Shown: piece by piece, positions 1 through 5,909 of the stretch | Position numbering within the stretch: the first letter of the stretch is position 1 | Layout of the letters: each line of letters begins with the position of its first letter | Assembly (NCBI GenBank): GCA_016763895.1 | Contig: JAESSV010000282.1 | Coordinates: 1 to 7,935 of the forward strand | Direction: 5' to 3' | From: Magnetovibrio sp. | GTDB lineage: Bacteria; Pseudomonadota; Alphaproteobacteria; Rhodospirillales; Magnetovibrionaceae | DNA: 7,935 bases | Made by a program: the position numbers and the translations under genes | The notes under the pieces: model-generated | Database searches by the model: none | The model's input: only the letters and a program-made list of their open reading frames with translations | Told to the model about the DNA's origin: nothing

Positions 1-276
1 CGCGGCTTGTTGGTCGATGCCTTTTAACAAATCAAAGGCCACCCGGTGCACGTTTGTGACCGGGTTGAGCTGACCCGATGGGGGGTGCCAGACAAAAGCA
101 TCTGCACCGTCAAGGGATGGCGGAGCAAGGGATTGGGGAGCCAGCCGTTCAAGGGCCTCTGCAATGCGTTCTAAAACCGGGGAAAGATTATGTTTCATCA
201 TAAAATGACCGTAAAGGGTCTCTAATTTGCCGTCAATGCCAACCAAATGCAGAAAAGCGTACAGAGACGATTGCAT
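1..276 (-). CDS. DUF815-family ATP-binding protein, N-terminal part (runs off the left edge)
   Basis: Reading the minus strand from an ATG at 276 gives 92 open codons up to base 1. The protein contains LSPVLERIAEALERLAP (residues 31-47), then DAFVWHPPSGQLNPV (59-73) and VHRVAFDLLKGIDQQ (76-90). I recognise this as the N-terminal signature of DUF815 (COG2607) proteins, AAA-like ATPases of unknown role that are often near yajC-secDF in alphaproteobacteria. The Walker A motif would lie just past the window edge, so ATP binding is inferred from the family. The start is uncertain. ATGs at 201 and 198 would begin close to where I remember family members starting, while the ATG at 276 adds 25 residues (MQSSLYAFLH onward). 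An in-frame stop lies just upstream of 276, and none of the starts has a clear ribosome binding site. The gene is divergent from yajC. Confidence 0.8.
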   Translation of the reverse strand, partial: MQSSLYAFLHLVGIDGKLETLYGHFMMKHNLSPVLERIAEALERLAPQSLAPPSLDGADAFVWHPPSGQLNPVTNVHRVAFDLLKGIDQQAA

Positions 277-298
277 AAGTGCGTGGGAAGGTTATATT
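271..298 (+). promoter_or_regulatory. Candidate sigma-70-type promoter for the yajC-secD-secF operon
   Basis: A TATATT box at 293-298 (five of six matches to TATAAT) is preceded, after a 16-bp spacer, by TTGCAT at 271-276 (a weak -35). It lies about 50 bp upstream of the yajC start, in the divergent spacer. It overlaps the longer possible start codon (274-276) of the minus-strand DUF815 gene, which mildly favours the shorter DUF815 start at 201. This is inferred from sequence only. Confidence 0.4.
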
Positions 299-351
299 CC
301 GCGTAGCTTTTATTTTTTGTCCATAGGCCTGCAAGGCCCAAGGAGTGTTTT

Positions 352-807
352 ATGTTGATTTCGCCTGCTTTTGCTCAAACAACTGATGTTGCTGCCCAGT
401 CCGGATTGTTTCAATCCATGGTGCCCCTGATTTTAATTTTTGGTGTGTTTTATTTTTTGTTGATCCGTCCTCAACAAAAAAAGCAAAAAATGCACAAGGA
501 AATGTTGGGCTCTATTCGCCGGGGCGATCGGATCGTAACGGCTGGGGGTATTCTTGGCACCGTGGTTAAAGTGATTGGTGACAGCGAGCTGAAGGTGGAA
601 ATTGCGGATGGCGTAAAGGTCCGGGTCGACCGGGGCTTTGTTTCCAACGTGATTGCCAAACCAGAACCAGCGGACAAAGCTGATAAGACCGATCAGGGCA
701 ACGAAGGTGATGATGCCTCCGACACGAAAAGCAATGATAACGATGATCAAAACCAAGAGGACCAAGCCGCTGAAAAAAGTGGTTTGAAAAAGCTTCTTAA
801 AGATTAA
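352..807 (+). CDS. yajC: Sec translocon accessory subunit YajC
   Basis: YajC is a small inner-membrane protein that associates with SecD and SecF and supports Sec-dependent export. The 151-residue product has a short N-terminus (MLISPAFAQ), one membrane segment at about residues 22-38, then the family hallmark FLLIRPQQKK (35-44). The conserved basic and beta-rich domain follows, including GDRIVTAGGILGTV (58-71). An AAGGAG ribosome binding site (340-345) lies six bases before the ATG, which fixes the start. The C-terminus is longer than in E. coli YajC (about 110 residues): residues 104-141 form a low-complexity acidic tail rich in D, E, N, Q and K, ending in a short basic LKKLLKD. YajC is first in an operon with secD (81-bp gap) and secF. 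The stop codon lies within a perfect 10-bp palindrome, AGATTAATCT (801-810). Confidence 0.96.
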   Translation: MLISPAFAQTTDVAAQSGLFQSMVPLILIFGVFYFLLIRPQQKKQKMHKEMLGSIRRGDRIVTAGGILGTVVKVIGDSELKVEIADGVKVRVDRGFVSNVIAKPEPADKADKTDQGNEGDDASDTKSNDNDDQNQEDQAAEKSGLKKLLKD

Positions 808-888
808 TCTATCGTTCGATTTTTCAATTGCCTCACCCACAAAAGCCTCTTCCCTAAAAGGCGTAACCTATCATAAGGACGATCCGGC

Positions 889-2472
889 ATGCTTAAGTTT
901 GAAACTTGGAAGGTCACGTTGATTCTTGGCCTCTGTGCCTTGGGCCTTCTGTTTGCCGCGCCTAATCTTTTGGACCGTTCTACGGCCGAAGGCTTGCCCG
1001 GGTGGGTGCCCAGCAGCCAGGTGAATTTAGGCCTGGATTTGCAAGGGGGCTCACACCTGTTGCTTGAAGTCGAAGTGGGCGTGGTGATTAAAGAACGTTT
1101 AGATGGCTTGCTTGATACGGTGCGTACGCAATTGCGCAAAAGCAAAACACGTTACACCGGATTAAGGCTTGTGCGGGGCGGGGTCACGGTGACCATCAAG
1201 GATGCAAACCTTGCCCAGGCGGCTTATGACGAAATCCGTATTTTAGACACCGGCTATGAAAGCAACCTTTCTGATGCGGGCGTGATCACCATGGTGATGA
1301 CGGAAAAAACGCAACGCGATCGAAGCGTTGCGGCGGTTGATCAATCCATAGAAATTGTGCGCCGCCGAATTGACGAAACGGGCGTTAAAGAACCGACCAT
1401 AGTGCGCCAAGGCGACGACCGGATTTTGGTTCAAGTGCCGGGGTTGGACGACCCTGAACGTTTGAAACGGTTGCTGGGGAAAACGGCGAAACTGTCCTTT
1501 CACCTGCTTGATGACAAAGCGTCTATGGCAGATGCCCTTGCGGGCAGAATACCTCCGGGAACGCGGTTGATGCCGTCCCAAGATGAAGTGGATTCCATGG
1601 GGAACCCGCGCATGTATCTGGTGAAAAAACGCATCATGGTTGGCGGCGATACCTTGATTGATTCCTCTCCGGCTTTTGATCAACGCACGAGCGAGCCTGT
1701 TGTGAACTTTCGTTTTGACACCATTGGCGCCAAGCGGTTCGGCAAAGTCACCATGAACAACGTCAACAAACCCTTTGCCATTGTTTTGGATGGCAAGGTT
1801 TTATCCGCACCCGTGATCCGTGAACCTATTTTGGGGGGCGCCGGGCAAATCAGCGGAAACTTCAGCGTTGCCGAAGCCAATGACTTGTCTTTGTTATTGC
1901 GTGCGGGTGCGCTCCCGGCTCCGCTCACCATTTTAGAAGAACGCTCGGTTGGTCCGGGCCTAGGGGCAGATTCGATCACGGCCGGTAAATTTGCGTCCCT
2001 TCTTGGACTCGTCGGTGTGATCGTCTTTATGGCTTTGTATTACGGTCGTTTTGGTTTGTATGCCGATGTGGCTTTGATTTTGAATATGGTGATCATCACA
2101 GCCTTGTTGTCCATGTTACAGGCCACCTTAACCCTTCCGGGCATTGCCGGCATCGTGTTGACCATCGGTATGGCGGTGGATGCCAACGTGTTGGTGTTTG
2201 AACGCATTCGCGAAGAACTCAAAGCCGGACGCAAAGTGATGTCTGCTGTTGATGCGGGCTATAAACGAGCCTTTGTCACCATTGTGGACGCGAACGTGAC
2301 CACATTGATTGCCGCAGTTTTGTTGTTTGCCTTTGGCTCTGGCCCGGTTCAAGGCTTTGCCGTGACTTTGGCCATTGGCATTATTTCATCCATGTTCACG
2401 GCCATTTGGGTCACCCGATTGTTGGTGGCTTCTTGGTTGCGGCGCGCGCGTCCAACGTCTTTGGAATTTTAG
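889..2472 (+). CDS. secD: Protein translocase subunit SecD
   Basis: SecD, with SecF, is an RND-like inner-membrane protein that uses proton motive force to pull exported proteins out of the SecYEG channel on the periplasmic side. The 527-residue product has a first membrane helix at about 8-26. Next come the D1 motif LGLDLQGGSHLLLEV (47-61) and a periplasmic P1 domain carrying RRRIDETGVKEP (158-169) and VLDGKVLSAPVI (299-310). Five C-terminal helices lie at roughly 367-510, including the conserved GMAVDANVLVFERIREE (427-443), whose aspartate D431 is expected in the proton path. The length is shorter than E. coli SecD (615) but normal for alphaproteobacteria as I recall them. AAGGA at 875-879 lies nine bases before the ATG. 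The secF gene follows after 12 bp, so the two are co-transcribed. Confidence 0.98.
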   Translation: MLKFETWKVTLILGLCALGLLFAAPNLLDRSTAEGLPGWVPSSQVNLGLDLQGGSHLLLEVEVGVVIKERLDGLLDTVRTQLRKSKTRYTGLRLVRGGVTVTIKDANLAQAAYDEIRILDTGYESNLSDAGVITMVMTEKTQRDRSVAAVDQSIEIVRRRIDETGVKEPTIVRQGDDRILVQVPGLDDPERLKRLLGKTAKLSFHLLDDKASMADALAGRIPPGTRLMPSQDEVDSMGNPRMYLVKKRIMVGGDTLIDSSPAFDQRTSEPVVNFRFDTIGAKRFGKVTMNNVNKPFAIVLDGKVLSAPVIREPILGGAGQISGNFSVAEANDLSLLLRAGALPAPLTILEERSVGPGLGADSITAGKFASLLGLVGVIVFMALYYGRFGLYADVALILNMVIITALLSMLQATLTLPGIAGIVLTIGMAVDANVLVFERIREELKAGRKVMSAVDAGYKRAFVTIVDANVTTLIAAVLLFAFGSGPVQGFAVTLAIGIISSMFTAIWVTRLLVASWLRRARPTSLEF

Positions 2473-2484
2473 GGAAAATATATC

Positions 2485-3426
2485 ATGTCTCGTTTTAAAT
2501 TTATTCCCGAAAACCCCAACGTCAATTTTCTGGGTCGACGTATTATATTCTTTGTTTTCTCGGCCATTTTGGTGTTGTCGAGTATCGGTGTGTTTTCGGC
2601 CAAAGGCATGAATTACGGCATCGACTTTACCGGTGGCATCATGATTGAGATCAAAACCGATGTGCCCGGTCGTATCGGCGAAATGCGCAAGACACTCAAA
2701 AACCTTGGTTTAGGTTCGGTCGAGCTTCAAGAATTCGGCGCATCCGACGATATTTTGATCCGTTTACAAGCCCAAAAGGGTGGTGAAAAAGCACAACAAT
2801 CCGCCGTCAAAATGGTGAAGGAAGCCTTGGGGTCCGGCAACGAATACCGACGCACGGAATTGGTGGGGCCAAAGGTTTCCGATGAATTGTTTTGGAATGG
2901 CGTGTATGCGGTGCTTTCCGCAATTTTAGCCATCTTGTTTTACATCTGGATACGGTTTGAATGGCAGTTTGGGTTGGGCGCGGTGATCGCGTTAAGCCAC
3001 GATGTGATTTCCACAATTGGTATTTTTTCACTGTTGGGCTTGGAATTCAACTTATCCACGGTCGCAGCGGTTTTGACCATTGCCGGGTATTCCATCAACG
3101 ATACCGTGGTGGTGTTTGATCGCGTTCGGGAAAACTTGCGCAAATACAAAACCAAACCCATGGATCAGTTGCTTAACGAAAGTGCCAACGAAACGCTGTC
3201 GCGGACCGTGATGACGTCTTTGACCACCTTGTTGGCCTTGGTGGCGTTGTACTTCTTTGGCGGAGAAATTATTCGTGATTTTGCCTTTGCCATGATTTGG
3301 GGAGTGATCATTGGGACTTATTCTTCGGTCTGTTTGGCGGTTCCCTTGTTGTTGCGTTTGGGCCTGCATCGTCGGTCCAATGATGACGAGGGTCCATCGT
3401 CTACTATTGAACAGACGTCTTTGTAA
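2485..3426 (+). CDS. secF: Protein translocase subunit SecF
   Basis: SecF is the partner of SecD in the proton-driven export motor. The 313-residue product has a first helix at about 20-36, then GIDFTGGIMIEI (45-56), a short periplasmic domain, and five further helices (about 138-289). The second hallmark is GYSINDTVVVFDRVREN (201-217), containing the D206 expected in proton conduction, followed by NETLSRTVMTSLTTLLALVA (235-254). The C-terminus is a short polar cytoplasmic tail (RRSNDDEGPSS). An AGGGA ribosome binding site (2471-2475), overlapping the end of secD, precedes the ATG by nine bases. Length and domain order are normal for the family. The TAA stop overlaps the ATG of the next gene by one base (TAATG at 3424-3428), indicating translational coupling with the COG3737 gene. 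Confidence 0.98.
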   Translation: MSRFKFIPENPNVNFLGRRIIFFVFSAILVLSSIGVFSAKGMNYGIDFTGGIMIEIKTDVPGRIGEMRKTLKNLGLGSVELQEFGASDDILIRLQAQKGGEKAQQSAVKMVKEALGSGNEYRRTELVGPKVSDELFWNGVYAVLSAILAILFYIWIRFEWQFGLGAVIALSHDVISTIGIFSLLGLEFNLSTVAAVLTIAGYSINDTVVVFDRVRENLRKYKTKPMDQLLNESANETLSRTVMTSLTTLLALVALYFFGGEIIRDFAFAMIWGVIIGTYSSVCLAVPLLLRLGLHRRSNDDEGPSSTIEQTSL

Positions 3427-3797
3427 TGTCCCTTGATATCACGCCCATGACGCCCGCCAACCGCCAGTTGGTGCAGGCTTATGGTGAGGGTGGGTTTAAG
3501 ATCACCAAGGTCGCCTATGAGGGCTCTGTCTTGATGTTTTTGGACCACAGCCAAGACTGGTCCGGGGCCTTGACCATGGACGGTCTCAAAGCCATTGTTG
3601 AAGCTGAGAACAAGGTTGAAATATTAGTGGTCGGGTGCGGAGATACCTTCACCTTGCCCCCCGAAGATCTTCGCATCGCCCTAAAATCACACGGCATCGT
3701 ATTGGAATGGATGGACACAGCGGCGGCGTGTCGAACCTTTAACATCTTGTCCATAGAAGAACGTGCGGTGGCGGCGGCTTTGGTTGCGGTGGGCTGA
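3426..3797 (+). CDS. Mth938-like / COG3737 (DUF498) domain protein, NDUFAF3 homologue
   Basis: This 123-residue protein belongs to the Mth938-domain family (COG3737). Its human relative NDUFAF3 is a mitochondrial complex I assembly factor; the bacterial role is not established. Visible family features are GGFKITKVAYEGSVLMF (22-38), EILVVGCGD (65-73) and the strongly conserved end GIVLEWMDTAAACRTFNIL (90-108) followed by EERAVAAALVAV (111-122). There is no signal peptide or membrane segment. The start is fixed by the overlap with the secF stop (TAATG). There is no separate Shine-Dalgarno sequence, so translation probably depends on re-initiation after secF. The position directly behind secF is a known conserved gene order, suggesting a link between Sec/membrane insertion and assembly of membrane complexes. 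It is the last gene of the operon; its stop sits in a small inverted repeat (GGC-TGA-GCC). Confidence 0.9.
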   Translation: MSLDITPMTPANRQLVQAYGEGGFKITKVAYEGSVLMFLDHSQDWSGALTMDGLKAIVEAENKVEILVVGCGDTFTLPPEDLRIALKSHGIVLEWMDTAAACRTFNILSIEERAVAAALVAVG

Positions 3798-3822
3798 GCC
3801 ACGGTTATGAACGCCAAACATA

Positions 3823-3844
3823 TTTAGATTACAGTTTAGATTAC
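3823..3844. repeat. Two-copy 12-bp direct repeat (TTTAGATTAC twice)
   Basis: TTTAGATTAC occurs at 3823-3832 and again at 3835-3844, a 12-bp period, about 25 bp after the stop of the COG3737 gene. It has only two copies and no palindromic core, so it may be a simple slippage duplication. Confidence 0.7.
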
Positions 3845-3940
3845 CGTAAAGTCACATGATATTCATGGGATGGCATTTATGGGAAGATGGTGCGCGAAGC
3901 CTTTTTCCGGCTTTCGGGCTTGGCCGATGGCGACGTATGC

Positions 3941-4000
3941 CAAGGTCTCAGGTCAAGGTCTTTGGCCAAGGTCTCTGGCCAAGCTCTCTAAGTCTCAGGC
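3941..4000. repeat. 13-bp tandem repeat array, three full copies plus a degenerate fourth
   Basis: The units are CAAGGTCTCAGGT (3941-3953), CAAGGTCTTTGGC (3954-3966) and CAAGGTCTCTGGC (3967-3979). A decayed copy starts with CAAGCTCTCT (3980-3989) and ends in TCTCAGGC (3993-4000). The unit junctions create TGGCCA, which is self-complementary. TTGGCCA (3962-3968) can pair with TGGCCAA (3976-3982) around a 7-base loop. The array lies in the gap between the convergent COG3737 and sodB genes. The flanking part of this 275-bp gap (3798-4072) holds the 12-bp duplication, a small GAAGCC/GGCTTT-type hairpin near 3896-3914 and the terminator-like hairpin at 4024-4052. No gene is convincing there. Confidence 0.9.
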
Positions 4001-4023
4001 CTTCCACCCGTGGATAGACCGAA

Positions 4024-4052
4024 ACAGCCCAAAGCATTAAGCTTCGGGCTGT
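4024..4052 (-). terminator. Strong hairpin between convergent genes, probable sodB terminator (possibly bidirectional)
   Basis: ACAGCCC (4024-4030) pairs with GGGCTGT (4046-4052). After one A/C mismatch, AAGC (4032-4035) pairs with GCTT (4041-4044) around the loop ATTAA. This gives 11 base pairs beginning 20 bases beyond the sodB stop on the minus strand. The following T-run is short in both directions (TTTC on minus, CTT on plus), so it is not a textbook intrinsic terminator. Its position between converging genes supports a 3'-end role. Confidence 0.6.
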
Positions 4053-4072
4053 CTTAACGTCAGGTCAGGGGA

Positions 4073-4669
4073 TTAGCCCTTAAAGTTTTCACTGGCAAAT
4101 TCCCAGTTGATGAGTTTGTTCAAGAATGTGTCTAAGAAATCTGGACGGCGGTTTTGGTAATCCAGATAATAGGCGTGTTCCCAAACGTCACAGGTGATAA
4201 TGGGTGTCGCTCCGTCTGTGAGCGGGCATTCTGCGTTGGGGGTTTTGGCAATTTCAAGTTTGCCATCCCGCAACACCAGCCACGCCCAACCGCTGCCAAA
4301 TTGGGTGAGACCTGCGGTTTTAAACGCGTCTTTAAAGCCGTCAAGAGAGCCAAAAGAAGCGTTGATTGCGTCCGCTAATGCACCACTGGGAGCCCCGCCG
4401 CCGGTGGGGCTTAGGGAATTCCAAAAGAATGTGTGGTTCCAGATTTGAGCGGCATTGTTGAAAATACCAGCCTTTGAGGCATCGCCAGCGGTGGCTTTCA
4501 TGATGTCTTCAAGGCTTTGATTTGCAAAGTCCGTGTCGGCGACCAATTTGTTTAAATTTACGACATATGTGTTGTGATGCTTGCCATGGTGAAAATCCAG
4601 GGTATTGGCTGAAATATGGGGAGCCAAAGCGTCTTTTGCATAAGGTAGGTTTGGGAGTTCGAATGCCAT
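4073..4669 (-). CDS. sodB: Iron-type superoxide dismutase
   Basis: The enzyme converts superoxide to hydrogen peroxide and oxygen in the cytoplasm. The 198-residue product starts MAFELPNLPYAKDALAPHIS, very close to E. coli SodB. Expected metal ligands are present: H27 (in DFHHGKHH), H79 (in AAQIWNHTFFWN), D161 and H165 (in DVWEHAYYLDYQ). Q75 in AAQIWNH and A129 in FGSGWAWL are the pattern of iron rather than manganese enzymes. The start at 4669 is chosen because GAGG (complement of 4676-4679) sits six bases upstream and because the family begins there. An upstream in-frame ATG at 4714 would add a hydrophobic MLLAIFILTFLMRSL stretch but lacks a ribosome binding site. The gene sits between the COG3737 and phytoene-synthase-like genes, divergent from the latter. 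Confidence 0.96.
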   Translation of the reverse strand: MAFELPNLPYAKDALAPHISANTLDFHHGKHHNTYVVNLNKLVADTDFANQSLEDIMKATAGDASKAGIFNNAAQIWNHTFFWNSLSPTGGGAPSGALADAINASFGSLDGFKDAFKTAGLTQFGSGWAWLVLRDGKLEIAKTPNAECPLTDGATPIITCDVWEHAYYLDYQNRRPDFLDTFLNKLINWEFASENFKG

Positions 4670-4709
4670 GAGAGACCTCATTAAAAAAGTTAAAATGAAT
4701 ATTGCTAAT

Positions 4710-4737
4710 AACATAGTACGTTTGTCGGGAATTTCAA
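4710..4737 (-). promoter_or_regulatory. Candidate sodB promoter
   Basis: On the minus strand TTGAAA (complement of 4732-4737) and TATGTT (complement of 4710-4715) are separated by 16 bp. They would start transcription about 35 bases before the sodB ATG. The -10 box overlaps the alternative upstream ATG of the sodB frame, which argues against that start. The AT-rich 4670-4810 spacer is shared with the divergent phytoene-synthase-like gene. I found no convincing Fur or Irr box. Confidence 0.35.
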
Positions 4738-4810
4738 TTGAACTTTGTACATCTGTTTAAAATTGTGCTTTAAAATCCTTTTACCAACCCTTTTTTTGAG
4801 CCGTTTATGC

Positions 4811-5521
4811 ATGCCCACACTTGATCCAGAAAATTATGCCCTCGCCAGATCTGACCGCGCCCGGTATTTGTGCGCGCTTGCGGCCCCTCGACGTAAGCGG
4901 GATAGTGTGTTGACTTTGTTGGCTTTCGACCAAGAAATTGCGCGCATTCCAAAACTGGTGAGCGAGCCATCCTTGGGGGCCATTCGTTTACAGTGGTGGC
5001 TTGATGCTTTGTCCGTCATGGCCGAAAGCTCTGCTCCGACCCATCCTATTTTGAAAGCTCTGGCGCCTTTGGGCCTTGACGTTGATGGGTTACGGCGTTT
5101 GGTTGAGGCCCGCAATTTTGATCTTGAGCTCGCCCCGGTTTCAATGACGTGCCTGCAAAACTATGCCTTGGCCACCGGGGGCGCGTTTCAAGCCCTTGTT
5201 TTGGACCTTTTGGGCGTTGTCGATCCAGAGGTTCATCAGGCTGCTCGATACATTGGCGCGGCGGCCACCTTGGCCAATTTGATGCAAGGGGACACCGATA
5301 TCGCCCCCGGCGTTTCCGCATCTCAGTTGAAGGACAAGGCTGAAGAATGGCTGGAAAAAGCTCAAAACTTTGATCTGTCCCCACTGCATAAGAAATCAGC
5401 CCAACCCATATTGTTGCTGGCCCCATTGGTCAAACGCCGCTTAACGTTGGGTGACGGGGCAAATGAAACTGTGGCCGCGGTGGTGCGGGTGTGGTGGGGG
5501 AAAGCCACAGGTCGGTATTGA
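4811..5521 (+). CDS. Phytoene/squalene synthase-like protein, NDUFAF6 type
   Basis: The 236-residue product belongs to the trans-isoprenyl diphosphate synthase (squalene/phytoene synthase) fold. Evidence is the N-terminal SDRARYLCALAAP (14-26), then LLAFDQEIARIPKLVSEP (36-53), GAIRLQWWLDAL (56-67), YALATGGAFQALVLDLLG (118-135) and a C-terminal RVWWGKATGRY (226-236). It matches the short alphaproteobacterial group related to human NDUFAF6, a complex I assembly factor. It does not look like a carotenoid enzyme: the paired aspartate-rich DxxxD motifs are not evident. The first region reads FDQEIAR, and the second reads YIGAAATLANLMQGD (147-161) instead of a DVGED-type motif. It is therefore probably non-catalytic, by inference. 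The ATG at 4811 is chosen by family similarity; the ribosome binding site is weak (TGAG at 4797-4800 after a T-run). The stop lies in the first unit of a 12-bp tandem repeat. Confidence 0.85.
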   Translation: MPTLDPENYALARSDRARYLCALAAPRRKRDSVLTLLAFDQEIARIPKLVSEPSLGAIRLQWWLDALSVMAESSAPTHPILKALAPLGLDVDGLRRLVEARNFDLELAPVSMTCLQNYALATGGAFQALVLDLLGVVDPEVHQAARYIGAAATLANLMQGDTDIAPGVSASQLKDKAEEWLEKAQNFDLSPLHKKSAQPILLLAPLVKRRLTLGDGANETVAAVVRVWWGKATGRY

Positions 5522-5548
5522 GCTCGTTATTGAGCTCGGTATTGAGGG
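5513..5548. repeat. 12-bp tandem repeat (three copies) starting inside the 3' end of the phytoene-synthase-like gene
   Basis: The copies are CGGTATTGAGCT (5513-5524), CGTTATTGAGCT (5525-5536) and CGGTATTGAGGG (5537-5548). Because 12 is a multiple of three, the gene's last codons Arg-Tyr-stop are repeated in frame three times. GAGCTC at 5520-5525 and 5532-5537 is self-complementary, so the two copies can pair around the 6-base loop GTTATT. The hairpin would start at the second base of the stop codon. Confidence 0.95.
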
Positions 5549-5699
5549 CATACTAAACCCTTCTGCTTAGGGAATTTAAGTTTATGGCACCCGGCTTTCC
5601 ACCGTTTTAATCCTAAAAGCCTTTGGGAAGTCTTGTTTTGAGCTTAAACTTATACCGTCAGTTACGGACCGCCATGAAACCCCAAGCTGGAGAATGTAA
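5549..5699 (+). other. Non-coding spacer before dodecin with nested inverted repeats
   Basis: No gene is seen here. TAAGTTTA (5577-5584) is the reverse complement of TAAACTTA (5645-5652). Inside it, GGCTTT (5593-5598) can pair with AAAGCC (5616-5621). A weaker CCCT/AGGG hairpin lies at 5558-5572. These could form a structured leader or the 3' end of the upstream transcript. The dodecin ribosome binding site GGAG is at 5689-5692, seven bases before its ATG. I found no clear promoter with well-spaced boxes. Confidence 0.35.
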
Positions 5700-5909
5700 A
5701 TGTCAGAACATGTCTATAAAAAAATCGAACTCGTTGGAAGTTCCAAAGTCGGCATTGAAGACGCCATTGAAACGGCCATTAGCACGGCTTCTAAATCCAT
5801 TGACCATTTGGATTGGTTCGAAGTCGTTGAAACACGCGGCCACATTGTGGATGGCAAAGTTGGTCATTATCAAGTGGTCATCAAAGCGGGCTTTCGCATT
5901 GAACCATAA
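5700..5909 (+). CDS. Dodecin (flavin-binding dodecameric protein)
   Basis: Dodecins are small cytoplasmic proteins that assemble into hollow 12-mers, bind flavins (riboflavin, FMN or FAD) and in bacteria often also coenzyme A. They are thought to store or buffer flavin and quench its photochemistry. The 69-residue product matches the family from end to end: SEHVYKKIELVGSS (2-15), IEDAIETAISTASKS (19-33), then LDWFEVVETRGHI (37-49) and GHYQVVIKAGFR (55-66). W39 and Q58 correspond to the flavin-stacking tryptophan and flavin-contacting glutamine. Length is typical. GGAG (5689-5692) fixes the start. The gene is convergent with recQ, and its stop codon is part of the first unit of a 14-bp tandem repeat array. 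Confidence 0.96.
   Translation: MSEHVYKKIELVGSSKVGIEDAIETAISTASKSIDHLDWFEVVETRGHIVDGKVGHYQVVIKAGFRIEP

Noticed and set aside
433..840. Minus-strand open frame opposite yajC, and similar long antisense frames opposite secD, secF and recQ
   Set aside because: They mirror clearly recognised genes, have no ribosome binding sites or family motifs, and are expected by-products of codon bias on the other strand.
3865..4040. Two overlapping plus-strand frames of about 50 and 56 codons across the 13-bp repeat (ATG 3865 to TAG 4015-4017; ATG 3870 to TAA 4038-4040)
   Set aside because: No ribosome binding site, no recognisable motif, both cross the tandem repeat, and the second ends inside the terminator-like hairpin; being open in two frames at once argues for chance.
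4670..4714. Longer sodB start at ATG 4714, giving a hydrophobic N-terminus like a signal peptide
   Set aside because: The family starts at MAFELP, a GAGG site lies six bases before 4669, and the upstream ATG overlaps the candidate -10 box; the hydrophobic stretch comes from translating AT-rich promoter DNA.
4681..4730. Fur or Irr iron-response operator in front of sodB
   Set aside because: The AT-rich stretch ATGAATATTGCTAATAACAT is only weakly palindromic (about half of the positions match), not enough to call an operator.
4745..4810. Upstream extension of the phytoene-synthase-like gene from a TTG at 4745, with a membrane-like segment
   Set aside because: The extension is translated T-rich spacer, uses a TTG with no ribosome binding site, and conserved sequence begins only after the ATG at 4811.
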